From positions 1-58,301 of IMG/VR virus record IMGVR_UViG_3300030101_000994: 58,301 bases of DNA; one strand, given 5' to 3'. Origin of the DNA: a virus. Each line of letters begins with the position of its first letter. Within the stretch, counting starts at the first letter, position 1. Shown here in pieces: positions 8,690-18,244 of this stretch. The notes below the pieces were generated by a model, which searched no databases, had not been told where the DNA came from, and worked only from the letters and a program-made list of their open reading frames with translations. The position numbers and the translations under genes were made by a program.

Positions 8690-9731
8690 ACTTTTACCAA
8701 TAAGTTTAAAAATTTGGTTATACAATATATTGTATGAAGATATAGCAGATAAGGGGGAATATGAAGATACTGAACTTGCACATGTTAATCCTTATGAAGT
8801 TAAAATTTTAAAACAATTAGGTGGTGCAGATAAAGTTAATACAAAAACAGGATTAAAAGGATATTTTGGTGGTGGAGGCTCTCCTGCTCCTGCTCCAGCT
8901 CCTAGTGGATCAGGCACACAAACTACCATATCTAGAGAAGCTCCGGGAATTGAATCTAGAAAATTAGCTTTATTTGATGAGGCAATAGATTTAGCTGGTC
9001 AACCCATATCTATACCAAGAATGGAAGTTGCTGGCGTTTCTCCTTTACAACAACAAGCCATAGAACAATCTGCAATAACTGGTGTAGGTCAAACTGCTGT
9101 AGATGCAGGCATAGCCTCTTTTTTAAAAGCTGCTGAAACAGCAGAAACTCCAATTAATGTTGATGCTTTTATGAACCCTTACGAATCTTATGTAGTTCAA
9201 GAAATAAACAGACAAGCTGATATTGGTAGAAATAGATTAGCCTCTGAAGCTATAGGATCAGGAGCCTTTGGTGGTGGTCGTGAAGGCGTTGCTTTAGGTG
9301 AACTCGAAGCAGGAAGAGCTAGAGCAATAGGTCAGGTTAGAGCATCTAATTATGATAAAGCTTTAGAACAGGCGACAAAACAAAGACTATTTCAAACAGA
9401 AGCACAAATGAACGTTGGGCAACAATTAGCCACTACTGGAGGTATGCAACAAGAGATGGCCCAATCTGATATACAACAGTTAGGTGGTGCTGGACAATTA
9501 CAACGAAGCATTGCTCAAGAAGGATTATCAGCGGATCGTGCAACTGAACTAGCAAGAGCATATGAGCCTTTTCAAAGAATAGAATTTGCAAAAGGTATTA
9601 TGACTGCCTTACCAACAGCAGCATCACAAGTTACACAAGCCTCTGCCCCTAGAGTTAATCCTCTATCTCAAGCTGTTGGAACAGGAATAGTGGCGGCTCA
9701 AGGTGCTACTATGTTAAAAGGACTTGGCTAA
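8673..9731 (+). CDS. Putative internal virion protein B-like
   Basis: 352 residues. A hydrophobic N-terminus (MKWIIKLLPISLKIWLYN) is followed by a low-complexity Gly/Pro/Ala linker (GGGGSPAPAPAPSGSG) near residue 70 and then a long Ala/Gln-rich helical region with a Gly-rich patch (GSGAFGGGREGVALGEL). Length and Gln/Ala-rich helices resemble ejection proteins of short-tailed phages. Overlaps both neighbours by 1-17 bases. Confidence 0.55.
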   Translation: MKWIIKLLPISLKIWLYNILYEDIADKGEYEDTELAHVNPYEVKILKQLGGADKVNTKTGLKGYFGGGGSPAPAPAPSGSGTQTTISREAPGIESRKLALFDEAIDLAGQPISIPRMEVAGVSPLQQQAIEQSAITGVGQTAVDAGIASFLKAAETAETPINVDAFMNPYESYVVQEINRQADIGRNRLASEAIGSGAFGGGREGVALGELEAGRARAIGQVRASNYDKALEQATKQRLFQTEAQMNVGQQLATTGGMQQEMAQSDIQQLGGAGQLQRSIAQEGLSADRATELARAYEPFQRIEFAKGIMTALPTAASQVTQASAPRVNPLSQAVGTGIVAAQGATMLKGLG

Positions 9732-12712
9732 TGGCTAAAAGGGGTAGACCACCAAAAAAAACTAGATTAGATAAAACTAAAGCTTTAGGTAGTGCAGGTT
9801 TAGCTGGATTAGGTAAAGGAATGAAAGGTTTAGGTAGAGGGATAAGTTATGGTACAGCACCTTTAGGATTAGCTTTTGGTGTACCCAATATAAAAGAGGG
9901 TATAGAAGAAGGAGATGTTTCTAAAACTTTTGTTGGTACGGGTGAAACTCTTGGTGGTCTTTATTCTTTAAGAGAGATAATAAGAAGATTGCCTGCTAAG
10001 AGCAGAAGTACAGCAATTTTAAAAGCAATAAATAAAGGATTAGATTATATACCTGGTGGTAAATTAACAAGAACTTTAAGTAAAAAAAGATTACCTGGAG
10101 AACAGACTTTTAGAGATAATCCAAGTTTAGCAGTACCAAGTTTAGTTGGGTTATATGGTGGAGAACAAGCTATTGATCAAATGGCTGATGTTTCAAGAGG
10201 TAAACCACCAGATGCTATGGTACAAGAAATAGCAAACATATTTAACGTAAGTCCAGAAGCTTTGCAACCACAAAGAGTTGTTACACAAGAACCAAGTGAA
10301 GAAGAAAAAGCAGAAAATTTAAGACTTGCTAGGTTAGACTCATACGAGCAAGCTGATGATAGAACTGGTTTAAAAGTAAATGTGCCTGAACTTGAAACTG
10401 AAACTGTTGACGAGCAAGCAGCCTTGACAGATGATTCACCTGACAGCGATGATAAAGATATACCTATTATAGCAGATAATACAGTTGACACTACTGAGAC
10501 AGAGGAAAAAGAAGATATTACTACAAATCAAGAGGTAGAGAAAACAGTAGAGCAAGATCAAGACCCTCGACAAAAAATTGTATCAGACACCGTTGCAGAA
10601 TTAGATAATATGGATCTTACTATATCAACTGGAGACGGCACTGATATTAATAATCCTAAAATAGTAGTGGGTGAAGATTTACCTGAAGAAGAGTCAAAAA
10701 TAGAACCTTTTAGTCAAAAAAATATGCAAGCTACTTTTGATAGATTAAAAAAAGTTGATGATCCTGTGCAGTTGATACTAGAAAGTAATATGAATGTTGA
10801 GGACTATGAAGACGCAGCTGTTAAATATAAACAAAATGCTTTGATAAGTATGAAATTGTTAAAAGATTTTGAAGCAGAAAACCCAAGAAATAAAATGACA
10901 TGGGATCAGTACAGAAATAAATTTAAAATTGATGCTAGAGATGAAACTAAAGATTTTATTTTGTTGAAGTTTGGACTTGGTTTGATGAGTGCAAGAACTG
11001 ATTTACCAGGTTTTAGTGGTTTTATGGATATTTTAGGCAGAGTAGGAGCTCAATCAGTGGATGAATTACAACAAGTTTATCAAGCAGAAAGAGCTAGACA
11101 ACAAAGATTACGTGAAAATTTTGCACAATACGAAATGCAACTCGAAAATAATGTAAGGGCAGATAAAGTAAATATGTTAAATTCACAACTAAGAATTTTT
11201 AACGATCTTAACAACAGTTTAATGAATTTAAACATTAAAAAAATAGATAATGATTTTCAATTAAATTTAGAACAAATGAGGTTAGAAGCTGATTTAAAAC
11301 AAAAGTTAATGGATATGAAGGCTGAAATGGCAAAAACCAATATAGAAATTACAAAAGACCTTATGGAAGCAGCAGATTTAAATCCTGAAACCGCTGATAA
11401 ATACACAATTTTATTTTCTCAAAATAATTTTTTACGAGGCACTCATATGCTTACTGGTATGAGCAAAGACGGTAAAATACAATTTGTTGATTCAAAGCTT
11501 TATGAAGATAAAGATAAAAATGTATTTATAGGAGACGGCTCTGCTAGAAATTTTATTCCTACTTATATTCATAACAATAGAGTTGACAGAGCAGTAGAAG
11601 TTTATGAAGACGAGCTTAAAGAACTAAATAAACAGATAAATCAAGAAAACGCTAAATTAATTACTGTAACTGTTGATGGTAAAGAACAAGTCCTTACTGA
11701 TGAATTGTTTCAAAAATTTAAAGACACTGAACAATTTAAAGATATTGATGAAGATCGACTAAATAACAATATAACAACAGTTGAAAAAATTAAAGAATTA
11801 AAAAGAGACAAATTTACTGTTGCAGGAAATATTGTTCAATTAGAGGACATAAGATTTAAAAAAGACAACACATCAAACCCACGTAAGGAAGAAATACCGT
11901 CTTGGATGAGAGGAGCGTTAACAAGTGCTAATTTAGCTTTAGGACAAACTGGTGAGATTTTAGCTTTGATGGACTATGCTCAAGCTAAAAATGATACCTC
12001 TCTAACTGGTTTTAGAGGTAGAATAGCAGAGCTGTTTTTAAATTTAAAAGATGTAGTTAATGCTACTGATCAAGAAGCAGTAAGTATTGACGACATAAAC
12101 AGTGAAATTACCAATAAAGCGATGAGTAATTTAATAAGTGAAAATGTAAAAATAGTAGATGCTAAGGGTAATGAAACAATTATCACTGTTGAAGAGATAA
12201 TGAAAAGAGCAGAAAAAGCAGGAGTTAAAGATTCTTTATTTGGGACAAATAGTAATCTTTATAAAAATATAGAGAAAAAAGCTGAATCTTTTATACAAGA
12301 TGGTAGTAAATTATCAGATGCTACAAAAAGAGCTATTCAAACAAGATTACGTGTTTTAGAAACCGTATTGACTTTCCAATTAGCTAATGCTTTAAAAGAA
12401 CAAGATCGTCTAACTGAAAAAAATATTGAAGAAGCAAGAAAGTTATTAAACTTATTTGGTTTTACAGGCCCTGGTGGTGTTAGAAACAGGGTATTAGCTA
12501 CACAAAAAACTATAAAAGAAAGATTTATATCAAATGTAAGAAATGCTCATTCTTCTGGAATGAAAGAGTCTGAAATAAATAATCTTGCAGAACAAATATA
12601 TTATGAGGTAAAACAAGAACATTTGAATAAACGAGTTGCAAACTATTTAAAGGTGCCAGAAAAAAATATAATTAGTATACAAGAAGAGTTACAAAAAAGT
12701 ATTGGAGAATAA
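9731..12712 (+). CDS. Large internal virion (ejection) protein, 993 aa
   Basis: Basic Gly-rich N-terminus (KRGRPPKKTRLDK, an AT-hook-like RGRPPKK), then a long acidic Glu/Thr-rich region (about 195-310, probably disordered), then several hundred residues of predicted helix and coiled coil (for example around 450-560). This size, charge distribution and place directly before an 1124-residue partner match the pair of large ejection proteins (gp15/gp16-like) of T7-related phages. No lytic transglycosylase motif is evident. Confidence 0.6.
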   Translation: MAKRGRPPKKTRLDKTKALGSAGLAGLGKGMKGLGRGISYGTAPLGLAFGVPNIKEGIEEGDVSKTFVGTGETLGGLYSLREIIRRLPAKSRSTAILKAINKGLDYIPGGKLTRTLSKKRLPGEQTFRDNPSLAVPSLVGLYGGEQAIDQMADVSRGKPPDAMVQEIANIFNVSPEALQPQRVVTQEPSEEEKAENLRLARLDSYEQADDRTGLKVNVPELETETVDEQAALTDDSPDSDDKDIPIIADNTVDTTETEEKEDITTNQEVEKTVEQDQDPRQKIVSDTVAELDNMDLTISTGDGTDINNPKIVVGEDLPEEESKIEPFSQKNMQATFDRLKKVDDPVQLILESNMNVEDYEDAAVKYKQNALISMKLLKDFEAENPRNKMTWDQYRNKFKIDARDETKDFILLKFGLGLMSARTDLPGFSGFMDILGRVGAQSVDELQQVYQAERARQQRLRENFAQYEMQLENNVRADKVNMLNSQLRIFNDLNNSLMNLNIKKIDNDFQLNLEQMRLEADLKQKLMDMKAEMAKTNIEITKDLMEAADLNPETADKYTILFSQNNFLRGTHMLTGMSKDGKIQFVDSKLYEDKDKNVFIGDGSARNFIPTYIHNNRVDRAVEVYEDELKELNKQINQENAKLITVTVDGKEQVLTDELFQKFKDTEQFKDIDEDRLNNNITTVEKIKELKRDKFTVAGNIVQLEDIRFKKDNTSNPRKEEIPSWMRGALTSANLALGQTGEILALMDYAQAKNDTSLTGFRGRIAELFLNLKDVVNATDQEAVSIDDINSEITNKAMSNLISENVKIVDAKGNETIITVEEIMKRAEKAGVKDSLFGTNSNLYKNIEKKAESFIQDGSKLSDATKRAIQTRLRVLETVLTFQLANALKEQDRLTEKNIEEARKLLNLFGFTGPGGVRNRVLATQKTIKERFISNVRNAHSSGMKESEINNLAEQIYYEVKQEHLNKRVANYLKVPEKNIISIQEELQKSIGE

Positions 12713-15700
12713 ATGTCAGAGTTAAGTTCAGATTTTATTACTAGATTTCGCAGAGCGGTAGAAGAACGTAGATTCAATCCCGATGGGTTATCTAAAGAAG
12801 CTGCACAAGAAGTGGATTCATTATTTAGGTCTGGTGCTGTAGCAGGTTTTAACTCATTAGGAGACTATGTTGATGAAAGACAAGCAGCAAAAATAGCTCG
12901 TGCTACAGAATATGCAGAGGCGGCTGAACCTGGTCGTACTGCTATTAGAGAAGCTACAGGTATAGATGTAACTAGGCCCGGATTAGAGTTTGGTGGTGAA
13001 GTCATTGGTGCTACTTCAGCTTATTTAGCTAACAGAACTAATTTAAGTGAAGCTTATAAAAGATCAAAACTAAGTCCTGTAAAGATAGACTTTATCAACA
13101 GTAGTAAAAATTTAGGTCAAGTTTTAGAGGGAGCTAAATTAAAAGGCAAAGCAGGTTTAATAAAATCGGCAATAAGTATATTACCTAGAACAGCAAACTT
13201 TTTAAAAAGAGTATCTAATGTTTTTGTAGGCAGAGATTACTCCTCTACTGCTAAAAGAGTTGGAGTATATTCAGCATTATCTGGAGCAGGTGGTGCCGCC
13301 GCAGGTTCTATTACTTACGATACTATTAATATGCAAAGAGATTTCGCAACCAATGCGACTTTAGATCTTGGTAAAATATCAGAGAACGAATTACAAAAAC
13401 TACCAACAACTGAGCGTATGGAAGTCGCTGCTATAAACGCTTTTAAAAATTCATTACTGTGGACTGGTGGCACGAGTGCTGCTTTAACTGGCGTACTAAG
13501 ACTAGGCTCTTTTGCTGGTAAGGCTTTGACTGGTACAACTGGTAAAGAAGCTAGAACTTTAGCTTTGTCTGCAAGAAAACTTATGGGTAATGATGGTATA
13601 CCTTTAATCTTATTAGCTAATAATAAAAACACTTTTGGTGCTATTATTAGAGGATTCTTTACAGCAGGTGGTTTGATACCTGGAGTAGGTAGTGTTGGTG
13701 ACAATGCTAAAAGAAAATTGGTAGAACAAGGTATGGCAAAATTTACTTCAGAATTATCTCAAGCATATGGTTTTATAAGTCACAATGAAATATTTGGACA
13801 CACTCTCGGCCCAGTGTTACGAAAAAATTATGTAAAAAATATGAAATTAATTGACACCAAATTTGGACACACAAAAGAAGCTGCAGAGTTAATAGATCCA
13901 GATAACACTTTTAGAATGATTCCAACCACTAATTTAAAAACAGCTATGACTAGTTTTAGTGACACTATGGATGAAAACACATTAAAAACTATTAAAGAAA
14001 CTATCAGTCGTGGTGATCCTTTTATAGACCCAAACATAGTAAAGGCATTACCTAATAGAAAATTGTTAAAAACTTTAACTGATTTTTTAGTAGATGGAGA
14101 GAACATACCAAAATTTATGACACCAAAAGAGTATCAAGGTTTTATTACTATGTTAAATAATGTTATAAAGCAAAGTGGTAAAGGTGATGATTTACTATTG
14201 TATACAAAGGGTATGCGTGCAGCTATGGAGTCCGATTTAAATTCTGTAGCTAAGAAAAAATTTAGAAAAGATTTTGTAAGACTTGCACAAGAAAACCCTC
14301 AAATAAAAGCTAATTTAGATTCTATTGATTCAGGTAATATAGTAGAAGTAGCTGGCACAAAATTTATGAAGAGAAACGATGCTATGATAGGACCTGCATT
14401 ACCTAATACTTTTGTTGGCGAGGCAAGTGCTGTGAAGAAAGAATATTTAAAACATCTGATGGATGGTGTAGATAATTTTGGCAAAAGTTTAACTGCTTCA
14501 AATGATTTTATGAGCCGTATGCTACAACCTTATGAGAGAACTTTATCAAGAAAACTGGCAAGAACTGCTGATAAAAATTTATTTAGCACTTATAATTTAT
14601 TAGATATTGTTGGAGAAGGTGTACCTGCTGATCAAGTTTTTAAACATTTAGCAAGAGATGTTTTACAATCAGGTAGTAAAGGCACCATACAAGATTTTAA
14701 AATATTATTAGGAACAAATCAAAGAAAAGGAGCTGCCTTAGGTAGAGATTACTTTCAAAGATTAAAACAAAATCATATATTTGATGCTTTTTTTAATGCT
14801 TTTGAAAAACCAGAATTAATTAAAATGGGTGGTATAAAAAGCACTTCTGAAATATTTGATGAAGCTATGAAAAAAAGGTTATTTAGTAAAAAACTTTTTA
14901 AAGAGGGTATTCAAGATGCTACTGAAAAAAATGTAATCAACCCTTATGATTTAAATGCAGATGCTATATTAAGAGATAAAAAGTTTCTTGAAATTGATCA
15001 AAGAAAATTACAAGCTGATGTAGGACAGTTAGGAGATTTTAATGCTGATAAATTTATTAAAAATTTAAAACTAGATTCTAAAGAAGGCGTAGAAGCTTTT
15101 ATAGAAATGATAGCAGATGGCACAGGTAAAGCTGAGTATGCTATGGCAAAAAACTATGTTGAAAATAGTGTATTACCTTTTATACAATCTATGAAAAATA
15201 TATCTGATATGAGAATAGGCAGTGTGTCCTCTATGATTGCAAGACAGACTCAATTAGGAGGAGCTAGAGGGTTTCTTTTTGCAGGCCCTATGGTGGGTGC
15301 TTTAGCAGGTTCTACTTTAGCTGCTACTGGTTTACTAGAAGCTTTGACTATACCTTTAATGTTAAGAGGTATTGGCTATTTACTTACAAGACCTAAACTA
15401 GCTACCAAATTATTAGATGCTTATTTACCTGAGGAGTTGATAGCTAAAAAGTTTAAGACTGATGCTTTGGGTAGACCTACCACATTCAAAGCAACGGCAG
15501 CTGAAGGATTACCATCTAAACGTAGAGCGTTAGGTGCTATAATAAATTTAATTAATGATGAAACACAAGACTCTTTACAAATTAATTTAGACAAATTATC
15601 TGATCAAGAAATACAAGAAAAGCAACTAGAAATACGTGATGCAATAATGAACGCACCTACTGTCTTACCTGATGATACTTTTAGTCCTGAGTTTTTACCT

Positions 15701-16087
15701 GACGATGAAAGACAAAGATTATATCCAGAGTATGAAGCATTTGCTAATGCAAGTAATGAAGATAAAACCGCATATTTACAATATATAGAAGGTTTAAGAA
15801 AAGGTAAGCTTAGAGCAGATATTGCTATGGAGGCTGAAGATATTACAGAAGATGAAATGCTTATGGCTATTCAAGGCACACCACGACAAGAAGATAGACC
15901 CGTGGCTCCCGAACCTGTCCAAGAACAATTTACTCCAACCGCACCTGTACAACTACAAACAGGCAACAATCAAATTAATCAAGCTGGTTTAAATTTAGAC
16001 CAGTTTGCTTCTCTATTTCCAGACGATCCTATGGGTCAACTTATAGCTGATAGAAGAAAAAGTGTAGGAGGACCTAAGATTGGATGA
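12713..16087 (+). CDS. Largest internal virion (ejection) protein, 1124 aa
   Basis: Starts one base after the previous stop. Mostly helical, Lys/Leu/Asp-rich, with Ala/Gly-rich segments near residues 185-200 and a hydrophobic pair near 865-895 (FLFAGPMVGALAGSTLAATG) that could insert in a membrane. The C-terminus has Gln/Pro-rich low complexity (PVAPEPVQEQFTPTAPVQ). The size and position suggest a gp16-like protein forming the DNA ejection conduit. No peptidoglycan-cleaving motif recognised. Confidence 0.6.
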   Translation: MSELSSDFITRFRRAVEERRFNPDGLSKEAAQEVDSLFRSGAVAGFNSLGDYVDERQAAKIARATEYAEAAEPGRTAIREATGIDVTRPGLEFGGEVIGATSAYLANRTNLSEAYKRSKLSPVKIDFINSSKNLGQVLEGAKLKGKAGLIKSAISILPRTANFLKRVSNVFVGRDYSSTAKRVGVYSALSGAGGAAAGSITYDTINMQRDFATNATLDLGKISENELQKLPTTERMEVAAINAFKNSLLWTGGTSAALTGVLRLGSFAGKALTGTTGKEARTLALSARKLMGNDGIPLILLANNKNTFGAIIRGFFTAGGLIPGVGSVGDNAKRKLVEQGMAKFTSELSQAYGFISHNEIFGHTLGPVLRKNYVKNMKLIDTKFGHTKEAAELIDPDNTFRMIPTTNLKTAMTSFSDTMDENTLKTIKETISRGDPFIDPNIVKALPNRKLLKTLTDFLVDGENIPKFMTPKEYQGFITMLNNVIKQSGKGDDLLLYTKGMRAAMESDLNSVAKKKFRKDFVRLAQENPQIKANLDSIDSGNIVEVAGTKFMKRNDAMIGPALPNTFVGEASAVKKEYLKHLMDGVDNFGKSLTASNDFMSRMLQPYERTLSRKLARTADKNLFSTYNLLDIVGEGVPADQVFKHLARDVLQSGSKGTIQDFKILLGTNQRKGAALGRDYFQRLKQNHIFDAFFNAFEKPELIKMGGIKSTSEIFDEAMKKRLFSKKLFKEGIQDATEKNVINPYDLNADAILRDKKFLEIDQRKLQADVGQLGDFNADKFIKNLKLDSKEGVEAFIEMIADGTGKAEYAMAKNYVENSVLPFIQSMKNISDMRIGSVSSMIARQTQLGGARGFLFAGPMVGALAGSTLAATGLLEALTIPLMLRGIGYLLTRPKLATKLLDAYLPEELIAKKFKTDALGRPTTFKATAAEGLPSKRRALGAIINLINDETQDSLQINLDKLSDQEIQEKQLEIRDAIMNAPTVLPDDTFSPEFLPDDERQRLYPEYEAFANASNEDKTAYLQYIEGLRKGKLRADIAMEAEDITEDEMLMAIQGTPRQEDRPVAPEPVQEQFTPTAPVQLQTGNNQINQAGLNLDQFASLFPDDPMGQLIADRRKSVGGPKIG

Positions 16088-16310
16088 GATGATGTTTTGG
16101 AACATCTTGCTGACTATTTTAGCCTCAGCGTTTGGCTGGGCATTTAGCAAAATGTTTGCAGAAGTAAAACGCTTACAAATACTACTCAATAAAACCAGGG
16201 AAGAGTACCTGCCTCGTGACGATGCAAAGTCACAGACTTCTCAGATTCTAGAACAACTTCGTAGATTAGAAGTTAAACTAGATAGGTTTATTGAGAAACA
16301 AAATGGTTGA
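16080..16310 (+). CDS. Small membrane protein with coiled coil, 76 aa
   Basis: One N-terminal membrane segment (FWNILLTILASAFGWAF), followed by a charged heptad-like helix (EVKRLQILLNKTREEY, QLRRLEVKLDRFIEKQ). Several in-frame Met codons lie in the first five positions, so the exact start is uncertain. This build recurs next to internal proteins in marine phages; a spanin- or holin-accessory role is possible but unproven. Confidence 0.65.
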   Translation: MDEMMFWNILLTILASAFGWAFSKMFAEVKRLQILLNKTREEYLPRDDAKSQTSQILEQLRRLEVKLDRFIEKQNG

Positions 16311-16944
16311 TCCCGTCACTGCTGGAGCTGCTGTTCTTTCAGGAATTAAATTAGTTAAACAAAGTGTAGATTTTGTTAAACAGCAAATACAAACTTGCAA
16401 TGATATTGGTGATTTAGTAGGTCATATTGATAAAGCTATGATGGGTGAACAACAAGTTATCAAAGCTCGAGATTCAAAAAATGTTGACCATTTTGCTGTA
16501 GAGAACGTGGCCCAAGAAGTAATAGATGCTAAATTAGCTAGAGAACAATTAAATGAAATGAAAAATTTAATTAATTTACGCTTCGGCCCAGGCACATGGG
16601 AGTTTATTTTACAAGAAAGAAAAAAACGTATTGATGCAAAGAAACAAGCTATAAAAGAGGCAAAAGCAAAAAAGTTAAAACAACAAAAAGAAATGTACGA
16701 TATGATAAGGATGGGGTTTATAGTATTAGCAGTGATAAGTTTTATAGCAGTGGCTATAGGTATTACAGTAAAAATTGTTTTAGCTCATTCACTTTTAGAG
16801 GGAGATGAAAAATCATGTATGTTGTACGAGCCAAAATATTTTATGATATGTATGAATGAGGGCAGAGGATATGCAGATACAGAATTATATTTAGATTACA
16901 AAAAAATTAGAGATAACTGGATTGTCGAAGACGATGAAAAGTAG
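16303..16944 (+). CDS. Membrane-anchored virion-region protein, 213 aa
   Basis: ATG at 16303 (MVDPVTAGAAVLSG) is preferred over a TTG four codons upstream, because the resulting N-terminus matches related proteins I recall. The middle part contains INLRFGPGTWEFILQERK, then a Lys-rich coiled coil, and a strong membrane segment at about residues 138-165 (MGFIVLAVISFIAVAIGITV). Homologous layout is frequent in marine podoviruses between internal proteins and replication genes. Function unknown. Confidence 0.7.
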   Translation: MVDPVTAGAAVLSGIKLVKQSVDFVKQQIQTCNDIGDLVGHIDKAMMGEQQVIKARDSKNVDHFAVENVAQEVIDAKLAREQLNEMKNLINLRFGPGTWEFILQERKKRIDAKKQAIKEAKAKKLKQQKEMYDMIRMGFIVLAVISFIAVAIGITVKIVLAHSLLEGDEKSCMLYEPKYFMICMNEGRGYADTELYLDYKKIRDNWIVEDDEK

Positions 16945-16950
16945 TATACT
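16922..16950 (+). promoter_or_regulatory. Candidate sigma70-like promoter
   Basis: TTGTCG (16922-16927), 17-base spacer, TATACT (16945-16950), just at the end of the preceding gene and 27 bases before the start of the Lys-rich repeat protein, which has its own AAAGGAG ribosome binding site. Confidence 0.4.
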
Positions 16951-16977
16951 GATAGTGTTATAACAAAGGAGTTTCTT

Positions 16978-17517
16978 ATGAGAAAAACTAAAGGGTACAG
17001 CAAAGGTGGTGCTAAAATGATGAGAGCCAGAGGTGGTAAGATGGCTAAAGGTTACTCAAAAGGCGGTGCAAGAATGATGAAAGCTATGGGTGGTAAAATG
17101 GCATCCAAAGGCGGCACAAGAATGATGCGTGCTATGAAAGGTAAAATGGCTAAAGGTTATTCTAAAGGTGGCACAAGAATGATGATGAAAGCTATGGGTG
17201 GCAAAATGGCTAAAGGTTACGCCAAAGGTGGATCTAAAATGATTAGAGCTCAAGGTGGTAAAGAGATTAAAAGACCTAAAAATATGATTAGTAGTGTTAG
17301 GACTATGAAAAAAGATCCTATGACTAAAAGACAATTGCAACTAGGTGGAGCAGGAGGAACTAGCAAACTAGCAAGTATGATTAATAAGTTACCAAGAGCT
17401 AGTAAATTAGCTTTATTAGGTGGTTTAACAGCAGGAACAATATCTCTTGTAAAAGAATTAAAACCTAAAGCCAAAGAAGCTGGAAGAAAACTTAGAAAAG
17501 CAAAAAACAAAAAATAA
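16978..17517 (+). CDS. Lys/Gly/Met tandem-repeat protein, 179 aa
   Basis: Residues 6-98 are five imperfect repeats of about 19 residues (consensus GYSKGGxxMMxAxGGKMAK). The rest is basic, with one hydrophobic stretch (LALLGGLTAGTISLV) near 140-155 and a Lys-rich end. Extremely basic and Cys-free. Small Gly-Gly-Lys repeat proteins occur in marine phage virions; DNA condensation or virion packing is inference. Ribosome binding site AAAGGAG. Confidence 0.7.
   Translation: MRKTKGYSKGGAKMMRARGGKMAKGYSKGGARMMKAMGGKMASKGGTRMMRAMKGKMAKGYSKGGTRMMMKAMGGKMAKGYAKGGSKMIRAQGGKEIKRPKNMISSVRTMKKDPMTKRQLQLGGAGGTSKLASMINKLPRASKLALLGGLTAGTISLVKELKPKAKEAGRKLRKAKNKK
16993..17271 (+). repeat. Five coding tandem repeats of about 54-60 bases
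   Basis: DNA behind the GYSKGG...GGKMAK repeats, with unit lengths of 19, 18, 17, 20 and 19 codons. Units share phrases such as AAAGGTTACTCAAAAGGCGG with synonymous differences, so the array is not a very recent duplication. Confidence 0.75.
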
Positions 17518-17518
17518 C

Positions 17519-17546
17519 TTGCAATATATCTTATAAGTCTTATGAT
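17519..17546 (+). promoter_or_regulatory. Promoter overlapping a partial operator palindrome
   Basis: TTGCAA (17519-17524), 16-base spacer, TATGAT (17541-17546). The spacer contains one arm of the phage-wide palindrome (12 of 13 positions at 17523-17535). The start codon at 17552 lies 5 bases after the -10 box, so a leaderless transcript is suggested. Confidence 0.45.
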
Positions 17547-17551
17547 GAGGT

Positions 17552-18244
17552 ATGGCATACTTAACTGCAAACATACCTTACTTCAAAGTGTGGATACGAA
17601 GAGAGTTTACTCATAACCATCGGAACTATCACGGCGAGTTCTTACACGGACTTGCCATTGCAGTTACTGCGATACCAGATCGCTCCTTATCTTTCCAAGT
17701 CGTTTTCACGGGGTGTGAAGACGAAGAGAACCGTGTGACATCTCCTCACGGTGGAGCGATGTGGGCTCGTATGCCTATACAATCCTTAGTGGCTGACGAA
17801 GAACTAGAACAATTTCCTCCAAGAATTCCTAATCATTTCGTACAGCCTTGGGATTGTTCTAGCAGACATTTTAGTATTGTAAGATATGATCGAACAAGTA
17901 GTTCTCCTTGGATAGTCAAAATAGATGGGCAGTTCTACAATGCAAAGTATTATTTTACAATTGATTACACAAATGGAGATGAGATCACCAGCCTAGGTGA
18001 TGATGTAGCTCAACATAAACAAAGTCATATCTTAGCGATTACCAATGGTGAGTTTGCTGGACAGATAGTAGCTCAACCTAACAATAGAGTTCGTGTTACT
18101 AATCCTGCGTTATGGGTAACAGGTTCAGGTGCTCCTGATTTTATACCAAGTCAACACGAGTTTGCCGCAGAAGAAGATGAGTCCTACATGGATCCGAACT
18201 ATACCTTTAATAATCTGTACTCTAATGAAGATACAGACAAGTAA
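17552..18244 (+). CDS. Conserved hypothetical protein, 230 aa
   Basis: Starts AYLTANIPYFKVWIRREFT; beta-rich with His/Trp motifs (EFLHGLAIAV, GGAMWARMPI, PWDCSSRHFSIVRY) and an acidic C-terminus. I recall similar proteins heading replication modules of marine phages but know no function. Local base use is richer in GC than in its neighbours (17,580-17,800). The only Shine-Dalgarno-like GAGG is one base from the start codon, too close to work normally. Confidence 0.7.
   Translation: MAYLTANIPYFKVWIRREFTHNHRNYHGEFLHGLAIAVTAIPDRSLSFQVVFTGCEDEENRVTSPHGGAMWARMPIQSLVADEELEQFPPRIPNHFVQPWDCSSRHFSIVRYDRTSSSPWIVKIDGQFYNAKYYFTIDYTNGDEITSLGDDVAQHKQSHILAITNGEFAGQIVAQPNNRVRVTNPALWVTGSGAPDFIPSQHEFAAEEDESYMDPNYTFNNLYSNEDTDK

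Noticed and set aside
16291-16302. TTG start four codons upstream for the membrane protein at 16303
   Set aside because: The ATG gives the expected MVDPVTAG N-terminus and needs no rare start codon.
17056-17570. Two minus-strand frames opposite the Lys/Gly/Met repeat gene
   Set aside because: His/Phe/Ser-rich mirror images of the repeats on the other strand; no ribosome binding site.
18129-18224. Longer N-terminus for the RecB-like exonuclease
   Set aside because: The extra 32 residues are out-of-frame translation of the preceding gene and lack any family similarity.
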